A DNA stretch of 57,789 nt from a virus: IMG/VR virus record IMGVR_UViG_3300005582_000010, positions 1 to 57,789 of that record; one strand, given 5' to 3'. Shown piece by piece: positions 6,949-14,886 of this stretch (positions are counted from its first letter, which is position 1; every line of letters starts with the position of its first letter). The notes under the pieces are model-generated. The model had not been told where the DNA came from. It made no database searches and worked only from the letters and a program-made list of their open reading frames with translations. A program made the position numbers and the translations under genes.

Positions 6949-9014
6949 TGGAATATTACGACGATGACGACAACGCGGGTAGCAAGATCTTTTCACGTAA
7001 GGATCTTGTTAACTCACGTGCAAGGTTGCGTAGTCAAATCAATCGTGATCAAGAATCAGCAAACAAACGTGCGTCATATATGGCACGGGCAATCATTGAA
7101 GCAGGTCGTAGGGATGAAAAGAAAGATCCAGACGAAGATAGATCACAAGCACTTGCTTATGGCATTAGCAATCTAGCTTCTAAGGTATTAGCAAGCCTTA
7201 AGATTAATATCCCCATGTTCCTTAAGCAAACATACGGTAGTGGCCACCGCGCAAATGCACGTACTGACTTCAAGTCAATCACGTTGACTGTTAACACTAG
7301 ATCGTTTGACATGCAGAATAAGGACAGCATCATTGACCTTATGTATATGGTCAAGGGATTGGTGTACCACGAGGGTGGTCACAACATGTGGACATTGCCC
7401 TTTCCTAAATTGCAAGAGCAAGCAAAACCTGCGATGGGTACAGTTGCCCGTGATGTTTGGCCTAACGAAACAGTTGGCAGGCCAGGCATTGCAACAACCT
7501 TTGGTGAGTTAATCATTAAGTATGCGCCTGACTTAATCAATGTTATAGATAAAGATGTTCGTACCAACATATGGAAACTACATGAGGCGTGGAACATACT
7601 TGAAGATCAACGCATGGAAACAGCAATGTGTGTTACGTCTCCTGTTATGGCTAAGTACTTTACAAACATTGTTATCAACATTGTTATCAATGACAATCCT
7701 CAAACAGTGTGGCCTTACATGGCAGGCAGGACTTACTTGCCTAAGGCAATCAGACAACACATTCGTGATCTAGCAGAGGAACATCCACACGCATCAATTA
7801 TTCCTGAGATGAATGACATCATCATGCGGTACAGGGAATCTAATGACGTCTTTGAGATGTATGAATGCGTCTTGTTGTTTGCCGAGTGCTTAGAAGTTTG
7901 GCACTTAGGTACTGGTCGTAACAATACAGTTGACGGGCATAGCTTTGATGGGGACTTCTATCAACCTGGAGTAAGTGAGTTACCTATTGTCCCTAAGCCT
8001 GATAGCAATGAGTTAGAAGAGCCTAAGGGTGGTAAGGAAGTTGTAGTTGCATCAAAGGAATCTTCTGGGAAAGATGTCCCGGAATCTGAGGTTCCTAATG
8101 AGTCCCTTACCGATAGCAAGGTTAAGCCTGATGAACCTAAGGCAGAAGATAAGCAAACTGATACGCCTGGGGCCGCTGCAGGTGCACCTAAATCTACCCC
8201 AAGTACTGACTTCAGGGAAGAGATAAAGAAAGCTAAGCAGGACATACGAGATGCAGTCACCGAAAACGAGGTACTGTCATTCGTCAGTGAAGTTAACGAA
8301 GCAACAAACAGTTCTATTAAGCCTGACCTATCCGTTATGGAGATGAACTCTGATCAAGTCAACGCTACTAATGAAGTAACAAATGGTATGCGTAATGTGT
8401 TAGAGAACATCATTGTACAGAATGAACCCAACTGGGTACACTACCAAGAAGAGGGTGTGCTTGACCCAAGTGCATTTGTTATGAGACGGCCTGGTGATAC
8501 TGACTACTGGTCTGGCCTCAATGGTGTAGGTGCTACTGGCCATGATCTAGCGGTATCTATTCTGCTCGATACGTCTGGCTCAATGATGAATGACACTTCT
8601 AATGTTTCTATTGCCGCCATAGGTATCCGTAAGGCTTGTGACGCATTAGGAATACCATGTACGGTTACGTCATTCAACGATGATGTGTTCATGGTAGCTA
8701 AAGCTGATGAGGAGATTGGTTACCCATGTGTTAGAGCCACGGGTGGTACTAGTGTCCTTAATGCTTTCAGAGCATTAGGAGATCAACGTTATGACAAGAG
8801 ACATCACCTGGCAGTTGTCCTTACCGATGGTGAGTGGTTTGACGTTGAGGACATGCGACCATGGGGCGACCCTGGTCGGTACTTCTTATTGGTTGGCTTC
8901 AATATGGATAAGACATCCTTAATGAATAAAGGTGCTAACCAAGTAGTCGTAGTAAGAGAAGTAAATGAGTTACCCGCCCTAGTCACTGGGGCGTTGATTG
9001 ATTATTTTGCATAA
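6948..9014 (+). CDS. Metallopeptidase-like (HEGGH) protein with C-terminal VWA domain
   Basis: A 688-residue partner of the MoxR ATPase. An N-terminal alpha-helical domain carries HEGGH at 141-145, a match to the HExxH zinc motif, followed by a helix with WNILEDQRMET whose Glu could be a third ligand. This layout recalls the metallopeptidase-like domain plus VWA proteins (DUF2201/CobT-like). A disordered Pro/Glu/Lys linker (about 345-425) leads to a VWA domain with the MIDAS motif DTSGS (D541), a later Thr (GGTS) and Asp (LTDGEW). It has no signal peptide, so it is cytoplasmic. Likely role: client recognition or remodelling with the MoxR ATPase. Whether the peptidase site is active is unknown. 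Confidence 0.85.
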   Translation: MEYYDDDDNAGSKIFSRKDLVNSRARLRSQINRDQESANKRASYMARAIIEAGRRDEKKDPDEDRSQALAYGISNLASKVLASLKINIPMFLKQTYGSGHRANARTDFKSITLTVNTRSFDMQNKDSIIDLMYMVKGLVYHEGGHNMWTLPFPKLQEQAKPAMGTVARDVWPNETVGRPGIATTFGELIIKYAPDLINVIDKDVRTNIWKLHEAWNILEDQRMETAMCVTSPVMAKYFTNIVINIVINDNPQTVWPYMAGRTYLPKAIRQHIRDLAEEHPHASIIPEMNDIIMRYRESNDVFEMYECVLLFAECLEVWHLGTGRNNTVDGHSFDGDFYQPGVSELPIVPKPDSNELEEPKGGKEVVVASKESSGKDVPESEVPNESLTDSKVKPDEPKAEDKQTDTPGAAAGAPKSTPSTDFREEIKKAKQDIRDAVTENEVLSFVSEVNEATNSSIKPDLSVMEMNSDQVNATNEVTNGMRNVLENIIVQNEPNWVHYQEEGVLDPSAFVMRRPGDTDYWSGLNGVGATGHDLAVSILLDTSGSMMNDTSNVSIAAIGIRKACDALGIPCTVTSFNDDVFMVAKADEEIGYPCVRATGGTSVLNAFRALGDQRYDKRHHLAVVLTDGEWFDVEDMRPWGDPGRYFLLVGFNMDKTSLMNKGANQVVVVREVNELPALVTGALIDYFA

Positions 9015-9054
9015 GTACGTTGTTAACTAACAAATGAAAGGTATATTAACCACT

Positions 9055-9411
9055 ATGAACAAATTATTAGAGACCACACTTAAAGAATTCATCTCACTGA
9101 AGCAGGCCATTGAGGCAAGCACAGAGACTTTGAAGAGCCTTGAGCAATCCATCAAAGATGAGATGATTGCCCAAGACATCAAGAAGATTGAGATTGAAGG
9201 CAAGTCAGTAACGCTTGTACAGGCTGAGCAACGCTCATTCAATGCTGAGGAGTTGCAGAAGTTGATCTCTGCCTCAGTGTTCAAGCAAGTTACTGAGCCT
9301 GCCGTCAAGTCCAAGTTGTTTGACGCCGCTGTAAGTCTTGGCAAGATCAAGACAGAGGTTGTAGAGCAGGTAACAAGCAAGAAGCCTTACTCGCAACTGC
9401 GAGTCAACTAA
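9055..9411 (+). CDS. Coiled-coil hypothetical protein
   Basis: A 118-residue helical protein with an N-terminal coiled coil (heptads through LETTLKEF to DEMIAQD) followed by a small beta segment (KIEIEGKSVTLVQAE). The start at ATG 9055 has AAAGG about 13 nt upstream; ATG 9034 has none, so either is uncertain. The layout recalls small phage Gam-like or host-nuclease-inhibitor-like proteins, but the match is weak. Confidence 0.6.
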   Translation: MNKLLETTLKEFISLKQAIEASTETLKSLEQSIKDEMIAQDIKKIEIEGKSVTLVQAEQRSFNAEELQKLISASVFKQVTEPAVKSKLFDAAVSLGKIKTEVVEQVTSKKPYSQLRVN

Positions 9412-9611
9412 GCCTAAGGGGATAACGCTGGCGCCTGAAGAAAACCCTTTCTGTCTTCGGGATATCCTCTCCCCCCTGTCTTATGCCTGTACAGCCCTGG
9501 TAACCCTCCCCCGTTACTCTCGGTTGTTATAGGTAACAAAGTAAGGCAGGGGGGTGAAGCCCGGCTAGACTTTACCTCAACGCAATTGTGGCGTTGTCCA
9601 AGGAGGTAAGT
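9412..9611 (+). other. Intergenic region with hairpins before HNH gene
   Basis: Two hundred nt without a gene. It contains a stem CCTGAAGA/TCTTCGGG (about 9437-9463), without a clear U-tract, and several GTTAC/GTAAC inverted repeats further on (about 9499-9538), interspersed with C-rich runs. It ends with a very strong ribosome site AAGGAGGTAAGT. It may hold a terminator for the MoxR/VWA operon and a promoter for the HNH gene; neither is certain. Confidence 0.35.
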
Positions 9612-10082
9612 ATGAGTCTGTGCCGTGGTCCGGTGTGTAGCGAAAAAGTCGTAGCCAAAGGCTTATGTTCTGCTCACTATAAACAACTACAACGCGATGG
9701 AGTACTCCACGCTATTGAGAAATCAAAACTACCTGAAGATAAGTTTTGGAAGAACATACGTAAAGACGCTAATGAGTGTTGGACATGGACTGGCCCTGTT
9801 GATAAAGGGTATGGCCGTATGTACGTGGGTAACAAAGCGTTTCAAGCGCATCGTTGGTCATATGAACAGCACCGACATGTGTCTTTAACGAAGGTAGAAA
9901 CTCTCGACCACTTGTGTCGTAACACCCTTTGTTGTAACCCTGATCACTTAGAGAAGGTGTCACTCATTGAGAACATTGAGCGCCAACACCTTTACCATGC
10001 TCTTAAAGCAGAGATTAAAAGGTTGCGTGACTTCCTTGAAGATATTGGGTACAACCCTGACAGTCTTACAAAAGAAATGTAA
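9612..10082 (+). CDS. HNH homing-type endonuclease
   Basis: A 156-residue protein. ATG at 9612 was chosen over GTG 9588 because AAGGAGGTAAGT precedes it. The N-terminus has a small Cys/His knuckle (CRGPVCSE, GLCSAHY). The centre has the HNH_3-like pattern: WTWTGPVDKGYGR, AHRWSYE, then LDHLCRN and CCNPDHLE supplying His, Asn and His. The C-terminus is helical. Such free-standing HNH genes nick or cut DNA and are often mobile. Its stop abuts the stop of the convergent WhiB gene with no spacer. Confidence 0.9.
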   Translation: MSLCRGPVCSEKVVAKGLCSAHYKQLQRDGVLHAIEKSKLPEDKFWKNIRKDANECWTWTGPVDKGYGRMYVGNKAFQAHRWSYEQHRHVSLTKVETLDHLCRNTLCCNPDHLEKVSLIENIERQHLYHALKAEIKRLRDFLEDIGYNPDSLTKEM

Positions 10083-10514
10083 TCATTTGTTTTGAGCTAA
10101 TAGACTACGAAATTCTTCTAAATCTAAGTTCATCATCTTTGCTGAGGTTTTCAAAGGAGTTGCGTCTTTTACTTTACGCAATACTTTAATAAGACTAGTA
10201 GCTGTTAATTTTGATGCTTCTTCAGCATCTTCTAATTCCAGCCCACGGCGATTCCTGGGGGTTACCCCACCCCAAATGCCATATTTAAGTTTGTTGGTTA
10301 GCGCAAACTCTAAGCACTCTTTACGTACTGTGCATGTTGCACAACATAACTGAGCCTGTGCAACAATCATGGCAGCGTCAACACCATCTCTATTGGGAAA
10401 GAACTTTTCAGTATCACTATTAGCGCATGCCGCTTTTACACGCCACGTACCGTTGCCCCAATCTTTAAGCATGGGAAGTTCAACATATAGATGTGGTTCG
10501 TCTGTGAGATTCAT
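10083..10514 (-). CDS. WhiB-family Fe-S transcription factor (1)
   Basis: Starting at 10514 gives 143 residues and leaves 10 nt after the glycosyltransferase gene; the longer frame would overlap that gene deeply. The WhiB signature is complete: Cys30 (AACANSD), then Cys58-x2-Cys61-x5-Cys67, and the turn GIWGG (79-83) followed by a basic region TPRNRR. WhiB proteins bind a [4Fe-4S] cluster and, with the main sigma factor, regulate transcription; phage copies can interfere with host WhiB proteins. A C-terminal extension of about 50 residues is extra. Good evidence for an actinobacterial host. Confidence 0.92.
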   Translation of the reverse strand: MNLTDEPHLYVELPMLKDWGNGTWRVKAACANSDTEKFFPNRDGVDAAMIVAQAQLCCATCTVRKECLEFALTNKLKYGIWGGVTPRNRRGLELEDAEEASKLTATSLIKVLRKVKDATPLKTSAKMMNLDLEEFRSLLAQNK

Positions 10515-10524
10515 ACGGGCGATT

Positions 10525-11586
10525 CTACAGATTGGTGATGATGTCAACCAACCTCTGCGCACCATATTTAATGTCACGTGGTTCAATAGCTTCCTTAACG
10601 CGAGCACCTTCTTCGGCTCGAACGTTAGGATCACGTAATTCGTTAAGGTGCCTAATCCATTTAGATGCGTTCTTAGCCACACGACCAACGCCTAGTGATT
10701 GTTGTAGTTCAATGTACGCATCAAGATTCTGTGCAATAAACGGAATACCTGAAGCCGCGTACTCTAAACCTTTGATGTCTGACTTGGCGCGGTTAAAAGG
10801 TGTGCTATTTAACGGAACGATACCTACATCCATTGTGATTAGCTTTGGGTACTCATCTGATGGGCATAAGGAAGCAGTTGTAACGTCACTATCTGATACG
10901 CCAATCTTGCCAGCAAACGTAGGCCCGCCAGGCATAGCACCACCGTGGTACAGGCTTATGCGGTTGTCTTTGACCATTGGGCCAAGGATTCCCTTCATAG
11001 TTTCTAAGTCCCCACTCCTATGGATTGTGCTACCAACCCAACCAACTACTGGAACATCCGAGTCGGTATGTTCTTTTGTTTGGAACCTAGCAATGTCAAC
11101 GGTGTTCTTTGATACTTCAATGGGGCACTTGGTTAGGGCGCTAAGCCTCTCAGCCAGGTATGGGGTACTAGTAATGATTAGATCAGACTTGGCTAATGAA
11201 GCTTTGTAGAACTCAATGTTTTCGGTTAGGTTCTTCTTAGGGTGGTTAACGTGAAAAGCATAGTTCTGAGGTGATAAGCCCCAGTACCAGTCGTCTACAT
11301 CGTTGATAATCTTTTGGCCGTACTTTTGTGCCTCAACAATGTTTTCGGCAATGCCTTTGTGCATCAACCGTTGCATGATGATTACGTCAGGGTCGTAGTG
11401 ATTGCCCCACTGATCTGCAATTGAGAAGTGATCGCGGTTCCACACCAAGATCCCAATAGCGGCGGCCATAGGGAGGCTTGGGACATATTGACCAATACGA
11501 GCCCAACCTGAGCCACCCCAGTGTTCTTGACCATCGTTTGCTTTATCGGGACTTAACCAGTCACCCGATGCTATGCCTAGAAGCAT
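10525..11586 (-). CDS. GT-B fold glycosyltransferase
   Basis: A 353-residue protein with the two-Rossmann layout of GT-B (GT4-like) enzymes. The N-terminal half has a WGGSGWARIGQY segment and INDVDDWYW; the C-terminal half has VGWVGSTIHR, a donor-site-like region, and PFNRAKSDIKGLEYAASGIP, typical of the EX7E/nucleotide-sugar region in GT4. It probably transfers a sugar to host surface glycans, a virion protein or modified DNA; the substrate is not visible. Ribosome site AGGGGAGAAAG. Its 5' end overlaps the zinc-ribbon gene by 26 nt. Confidence 0.82.
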   Translation of the reverse strand: MLLGIASGDWLSPDKANDGQEHWGGSGWARIGQYVPSLPMAAAIGILVWNRDHFSIADQWGNHYDPDVIIMQRLMHKGIAENIVEAQKYGQKIINDVDDWYWGLSPQNYAFHVNHPKKNLTENIEFYKASLAKSDLIITSTPYLAERLSALTKCPIEVSKNTVDIARFQTKEHTDSDVPVVGWVGSTIHRSGDLETMKGILGPMVKDNRISLYHGGAMPGGPTFAGKIGVSDSDVTTASLCPSDEYPKLITMDVGIVPLNSTPFNRAKSDIKGLEYAASGIPFIAQNLDAYIELQQSLGVGRVAKNASKWIRHLNELRDPNVRAEEGARVKEAIEPRDIKYGAQRLVDIITNL

Positions 11587-11734
11587 CTTTCTCCCCTTTA
11601 AACTCCATCACGCTTTTCTTGTTTCCTACCCCACAACGGTGAGTAGGGGCTTCCAGTAAAGGAACATACACCCTAATCTCACTGTTGCATTTGGGGCATT
11701 GGTAGAACCCTGCAGGCAGGTATTCTTTACTCAC
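11561..11734 (-). CDS. Small zinc-ribbon protein
   Basis: A GTG start at 11734 forms a GTGA overlap with the upstream stop, which fits the coupling used elsewhere; an ATG at 11767 would make a 37-nt overlap. The 57-residue product has YQCPKCNSEI and a later HRCG, giving three Cys and a His for a zinc ribbon. Function unknown; a nucleic-acid or protein adaptor is possible. Confidence 0.55.
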   Translation of the reverse strand: MSKEYLPAGFYQCPKCNSEIRVYVPLLEAPTHRCGVGNKKSVMEFKGEKDASRHSIG

Positions 11735-11934
11735 TGCATTCCGTTCGTGGACTTTCGTCGTGTCCATGTAGTAGCGAATACCCGAATGTCTTCAAGGTCC
11801 CACAAAGGAGTTGCGGCGAGTGTGCGAATTGGCTTGGGGAAATCTTTGCGCTTACGAAGAGCAAAGATCTGTTGCTTTGGGCAACCTAGTAGTTCCGCAA
11901 TTTCCGCTGTGCCACCGATATTGTTTACGTCCAT
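11731..11934 (-). CDS. AlpA/MerR-type helix-turn-helix protein
   Basis: A 67-residue protein. GTAEIAELLGCPKQQIFALRKRKDFPKPI is the N-terminal HTH of AlpA/excisionase-like regulators, and PLWDLEDIRVFATTW is the usual wing-and-helix. It is likely a small transcription regulator or excisionase-like factor. Ribosome site AAGGAGAAATT. A promoter-like sequence lies immediately upstream, so it may head its own transcript together with the zinc ribbon, glycosyltransferase and WhiB genes. Confidence 0.75.
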   Translation of the reverse strand: MDVNNIGGTAEIAELLGCPKQQIFALRKRKDFPKPIRTLAATPLWDLEDIRVFATTWTRRKSTNGMQ

Positions 11935-11970
11935 AATTTCTCCTTATGTTGTACACGTTCTATTTGTTAC

Positions 11971-11999
11971 ATATTACACACTAGCACCAGGTGTAGCAA
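11971..11999 (-). promoter_or_regulatory. Sigma-70-like promoter candidate
   Basis: Read on the minus strand: TTGCTA, a 17-nt spacer, then TAATAT. These match the -35 and -10 consensus well with ideal spacing. It sits between the lysozyme-like gene and the HTH gene, 37 nt from the HTH start. Confidence 0.5.
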
Positions 12000-12515
12000 T
12001 TACTTGCACTTGCGAGTCCACGGAATAAATCCGCAACCTTTGTGATCATCAAACCATTTGTACATTTCCCAAGCCCATGTGAAGTTCACAAGGGGGTCTT
12101 GAACCATGTCCCAACTTCCAAAGAAGTCTTCAACTTCGTTAGACCAAACTCCGTTGATCTGAAGAGGCCCATAATCTGAACCGTTCCATTGGGGATGACC
12201 AGGAATTACATTTTGACAACGGGATTCTGACCATGCCTCTTCAAGAACATCTACTAATAGTTCTTGGGGCCAACCCGCCGCTACGGCAATTGGTGCTAAT
12301 TCTTCACACTTTGACCCAAGGGGTACAAGTGTTGTTGTGGTAGTGGTGGTTGGGGCAACAGTTGTGGTTGTGGTTGTAGTTGTTGGGGGTGGGGTAGTTG
12401 TTGTAGTTGAAGTTTCTGCTGTGGTTTGAACTTCTTGTGTGCTTACTGGTCCGTTACAGTTTGTGAGTAGTAGAGCGCCCACAATGGCTGCACTCGTTAG
12501 GGTAAGTTTACGCAA
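12000..12515 (-). CDS. Secreted lysozyme/transglycosylase-like protein with Thr-rich linker
   Basis: A TTG start seven bases after AAGGAG gives 171 residues. An N-terminal signal (basic MRKLTLTS, hydrophobic stretch, LLTNC at 17-20 as a loose lipobox) leads to a Thr/Pro-rich linker (about 30-64), then a lysozyme-like domain. Likely catalytic Glu in EAWSESRC (E97) and the hallmark SDYGPLQIN. Small actinobacterial and phage proteins of this type cleave peptidoglycan glycan strands outside the membrane. It could be the endolysin, or a lipoprotein that alters the wall or blocks superinfection; the signal and linker favour export. Asn at lipobox -1 is unusual. Confidence 0.78.
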   Translation of the reverse strand: MRKLTLTSAAIVGALLLTNCNGPVSTQEVQTTAETSTTTTTPPPTTTTTTTTVAPTTTTTTTLVPLGSKCEELAPIAVAAGWPQELLVDVLEEAWSESRCQNVIPGHPQWNGSDYGPLQINGVWSNEVEDFFGSWDMVQDPLVNFTWAWEMYKWFDDHKGCGFIPWTRKCK

Positions 12516-12545
12516 TAGTCTTCTCCTTGATAGGGGATATGGAAA

Positions 12546-12568
12546 GGCCCTACTTTTGGGGTAGGGCC
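12546..12568 (-). terminator. Hairpin between WhiB and lysozyme-like genes
   Basis: A perfect 8-bp inverted repeat GGCCCTAC/GTAGGGCC with a 7-nt loop, followed on the minus strand by TTTCC. It is a plausible weak terminator of the WhiB transcript or an RNA-processing hairpin ahead of the lysozyme-like gene, whose start is about 30 nt further on. Confidence 0.5.
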
Positions 12569-12608
12569 ATACACATATATTACCATCATGTTACGAGGAC
12601 TTCCTACA

Positions 12609-12977
12609 TTATCTACCAATTAGGTCAAAGAGCAGGGCTTTTATATCGATGGGGGTATTCTTTTGTGGGAGTTTTGACAGTTGAAGTGGTTGTGGGAGTA
12701 CATGATTCATACACTCACTACAACGACATCCTTTACGGAATTGCTCAATGGAACCATGAAGAGGACGCACAGTACCGCGTCGTTCTTGTGGAGTTAAACC
12801 ACCCCACATACCCCATGTCTCATCTGCACCAAAATTCATGCATTCCTCCCAGACAGCACAATTAGCACACACTAGTTTACCTACTGTGTAATAGTCACTA
12901 GGTGTTGGTGAATCCATGGGTGGATACCAAATGTCAGGGTGTTTACCCCTGCATGATGCGTCTTGTAGCCAGTCCAT
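12609..12977 (-). CDS. WhiB-family Fe-S transcription factor (2)
   Basis: A 122-residue protein with Cys9, then Cys37-x2-Cys40-x5-Cys46 and the turn GMWGG (56-60) followed by TPQERRG: a full WhiB cluster site and turn. The C-terminus adds another Cys group (GCRCSEC), possibly a separate metal site used in DNA binding. It is clearly diverged from the first WhiB, so the two probably act at different times or on different partners. No strong ribosome site is visible. Confidence 0.92.
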   Translation of the reverse strand: MDWLQDASCRGKHPDIWYPPMDSPTPSDYYTVGKLVCANCAVWEECMNFGADETWGMWGGLTPQERRGTVRPLHGSIEQFRKGCRCSECMNHVLPQPLQLSKLPQKNTPIDIKALLFDLIGR

Positions 12978-12985
12978 TGAAATGA

Positions 12986-13198
12986 TTACTTTGACTCCCG
13001 TGGTGACAATTTGTCTACGAGTTTCCCAAGAGTCAGGGGTGCGGTTGTTAGAACTGTAAAGAACCCAAATGAAGCCAAAATTGGCCAGCCAGTTCCATGC
13101 TTAGAAAAAGCATCTGTTACAGATGCTACGAGTGATAGCGACAGTGCTATTGCTGTCCTTCTACGGTCTTGATATACGTGCTCGGGTAAGGCGTCCAA
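12986..13198 (-). CDS. Small membrane protein, holin candidate
   Basis: A TTG start with AGGAG seven bases ahead gives 70 residues. Two hydrophobic segments (about 15-32 and 38-57) are separated by a short loop and followed by a basic tail. Size, topology and proximity to the lysozyme-like gene would suit a holin, but no signature proves it. It overlaps the upstream gene by 52 nt, long for this genome. Confidence 0.5.
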   Translation of the reverse strand: MDALPEHVYQDRRRTAIALSLSLVASVTDAFSKHGTGWPILASFGFFTVLTTAPLTLGKLVDKLSPRESK

Positions 13199-13440
13199 TC
13201 TTGTTCTCCTTTTGGTTCATATGTTGTGGGGATCTTGCCTATGAGACGGGCGGCAGTATCAATTGCTGGCTCCATCAGTGGAAGCTCTTCTTCTAGGCCC
13301 ACTAGCCACCCAGCCGCCCAGTAATGCTCGGAGTAGTAGCCCATAGCTAGAGGTAGTAGTTCTTCAATTGTTTTTTCAAGACAAGCAATTTGGTGTTTGT
13401 AAACGTTTATGAGTGCTTGCTTTGAGGCGTCAATGTCCAT
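13147..13440 (-). CDS. Hypothetical helical protein, 97 aa
   Basis: The ribosome site AGAGGTTACAA precedes the ATG. The N-terminal half is a long helix (KHQIACLEKTIEELLPLA); a Tyr/Trp-rich segment and a Pro-rich C-terminus follow. Soluble. Lies between the 478-aa gene and the membrane-protein gene. No family recognised. Confidence 0.6.
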   Translation of the reverse strand: MDIDASKQALINVYKHQIACLEKTIEELLPLAMGYYSEHYWAAGWLVGLEEELPLMEPAIDTAARLIGKIPTTYEPKGEQDWTPYPSTYIKTVEGQQ

Positions 13441-13449
13441 TTGTAACCT

Positions 13450-14886
13450 CTAACCCTGTCCGTCAATGTTTATTACATCAGATATAAAACGGTCAGTCAT
13501 AGATTGGTCAAAGCCTCCACCAGGAAGTTGTCGAGCGACGTCCCCAGCTTTGTTACCAAACAGGCGGGATAAGACGCCGGCTCCACCACGTGCTTCAACT
13601 TCAATACGCATCATGTCACGACTATCAGAGATGTTTTTAAACTTGTCAACAAGAGAAAACAAGCGATCCATTTCGGATGACAAGGCTGGGTCAAGACCTT
13701 GGCCTTCCAGTTCTTCAGCAAAGCGTGCAAACAAAACTCGGCTTGCTTGCATCTCTAACATGGCTTGAAGTATGGCCTGTAACTGGTCTTTGGTACGTAT
13801 CTCTACAGGAAGTTTAAAGCCACAATCTGAATGTTCACGGAATGCAGGACAACGTGCCGCTAGATAGCAACTATCGCACTGTCGTAAAGGATTAGATTGA
13901 TACTTAATTACAGCAGTCTCTTCAGGGCTGATTTCAATGTGTTCACCCTGGTCAGAAGCACTTTGCGTACCCATGGATACAATGTGCTCTATACCTATAA
14001 CCGGTAGCAATACACGATCACTCTCGTGCCGCTTCTCAACAGGTCCGCTAGCAATACCTGTACCCCTAGAAACCGGTTTCACCCCAGTATGCGTTTCAGG
14101 GGGTATAGCAACTATCTCATCACTTTCGTTGTTTACAAACTCTTCTTCGTCAGGTACTTCTTGAGGGTCATAGGCCCCAAAAGAATGGTTCTCCCATTCC
14201 ATCCAAGAACGAATAGCAAGGTTGCCAACTGCCGATACGTCGTCTTCCATAACGGCTTCAAAGTCAATTCCTAGACGGATAATATCCGGCCTGTGCTTCC
14301 GTCTAGACGACTCTTTTTGTTGAGCGGGGTATCGTCGTAAACCGTGACCATCCCATACTTGAGTTTCACCATAACGAATGGCAGAGGTCCACGAGCCAAC
14401 AACAACTGCGGCCCATGGGAGTGCTTCAATGATGTCTGGCTTACTTGTCAACCCAACTAATTCGGCATTCCAACGCTGCGAAAGCGAGCGAATTCGAGGG
14501 ATGGTCTTACCTGTAATAGCCTTGTCTGATATAGCTGCTCGCCCATAACGTTGGCATAGCCAGGCTAAGCGTTCAAGGTCATCATTGTCTGACCAAACTG
14601 GGATGTACTTCTCCCCCATCCAGTCACCGTCATAGCCTGGGCGACCAATTACAAAAGCAAGATCTTCAATGTGCGTGCGCACAAAATCCGTGTAACGGTT
14701 CTCGTCCTCATCATTTTCTGATGTGTACAAAATAACATCAGCACCACCAAACACTGTTGGGATGTGAAACTCTTTTGTCTTTGGGATAGGCAAATGAGTT
14801 AGGTTTACCGCCATGCTTTGGACGTCATTTGCTAATAGCAGGCTCCTATGGGAACCCTTCTCAGCACCACCAAGGAAAACCCTCAT
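13450..14886 (-). CDS. Large protein of unknown function with Cys cluster
   Basis: A 478-residue protein, not recognised. Residues 1-200 look like an alpha/beta domain (MRVFLGGAEKGSHRSLLL, ADVILYTS, WAAVVVGSWTSAIRYG). An acidic disordered region follows (about 235-320), then QCDSCYLAARCPAF, a Cys-x2-Cys-x5-Cys group with one more Cys (DCGF) suggesting a metal site, and a helical C-terminal domain. The start forms an ATGA overlap with the HAD-like gene. It may be an enzyme tied to the neighbouring HAD-like and zinc genes. No membrane segments. Confidence 0.65.
   Translation of the reverse strand: MRVFLGGAEKGSHRSLLLANDVQSMAVNLTHLPIPKTKEFHIPTVFGGADVILYTSENDEDENRYTDFVRTHIEDLAFVIGRPGYDGDWMGEKYIPVWSDNDDLERLAWLCQRYGRAAISDKAITGKTIPRIRSLSQRWNAELVGLTSKPDIIEALPWAAVVVGSWTSAIRYGETQVWDGHGLRRYPAQQKESSRRKHRPDIIRLGIDFEAVMEDDVSAVGNLAIRSWMEWENHSFGAYDPQEVPDEEEFVNNESDEIVAIPPETHTGVKPVSRGTGIASGPVEKRHESDRVLLPVIGIEHIVSMGTQSASDQGEHIEISPEETAVIKYQSNPLRQCDSCYLAARCPAFREHSDCGFKLPVEIRTKDQLQAILQAMLEMQASRVLFARFAEELEGQGLDPALSSEMDRLFSLVDKFKNISDSRDMMRIEVEARGGAGVLSRLFGNKAGDVARQLPGGGFDQSMTDRFISDVINIDGQG

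Noticed and set aside
9412-9611. Possible tRNA or other stable RNA in the gap before the HNH gene
   Set aside because: No cloverleaf with a proper T-arm could be drawn by eye; only short unrelated inverted repeats are visible. No tRNA was recognised elsewhere in the window.
10532-11209. Plus-strand 225-codon open frame opposite the glycosyltransferase
   Set aside because: It mirrors the codon pattern of the real gene on the other strand, has no initiation site and encodes no recognisable motif.
12527-12865. Plus-strand 112-codon open frame opposite WhiB
   Set aside because: It is antisense to a gene with all WhiB motifs and has no ribosome site or protein-like composition.
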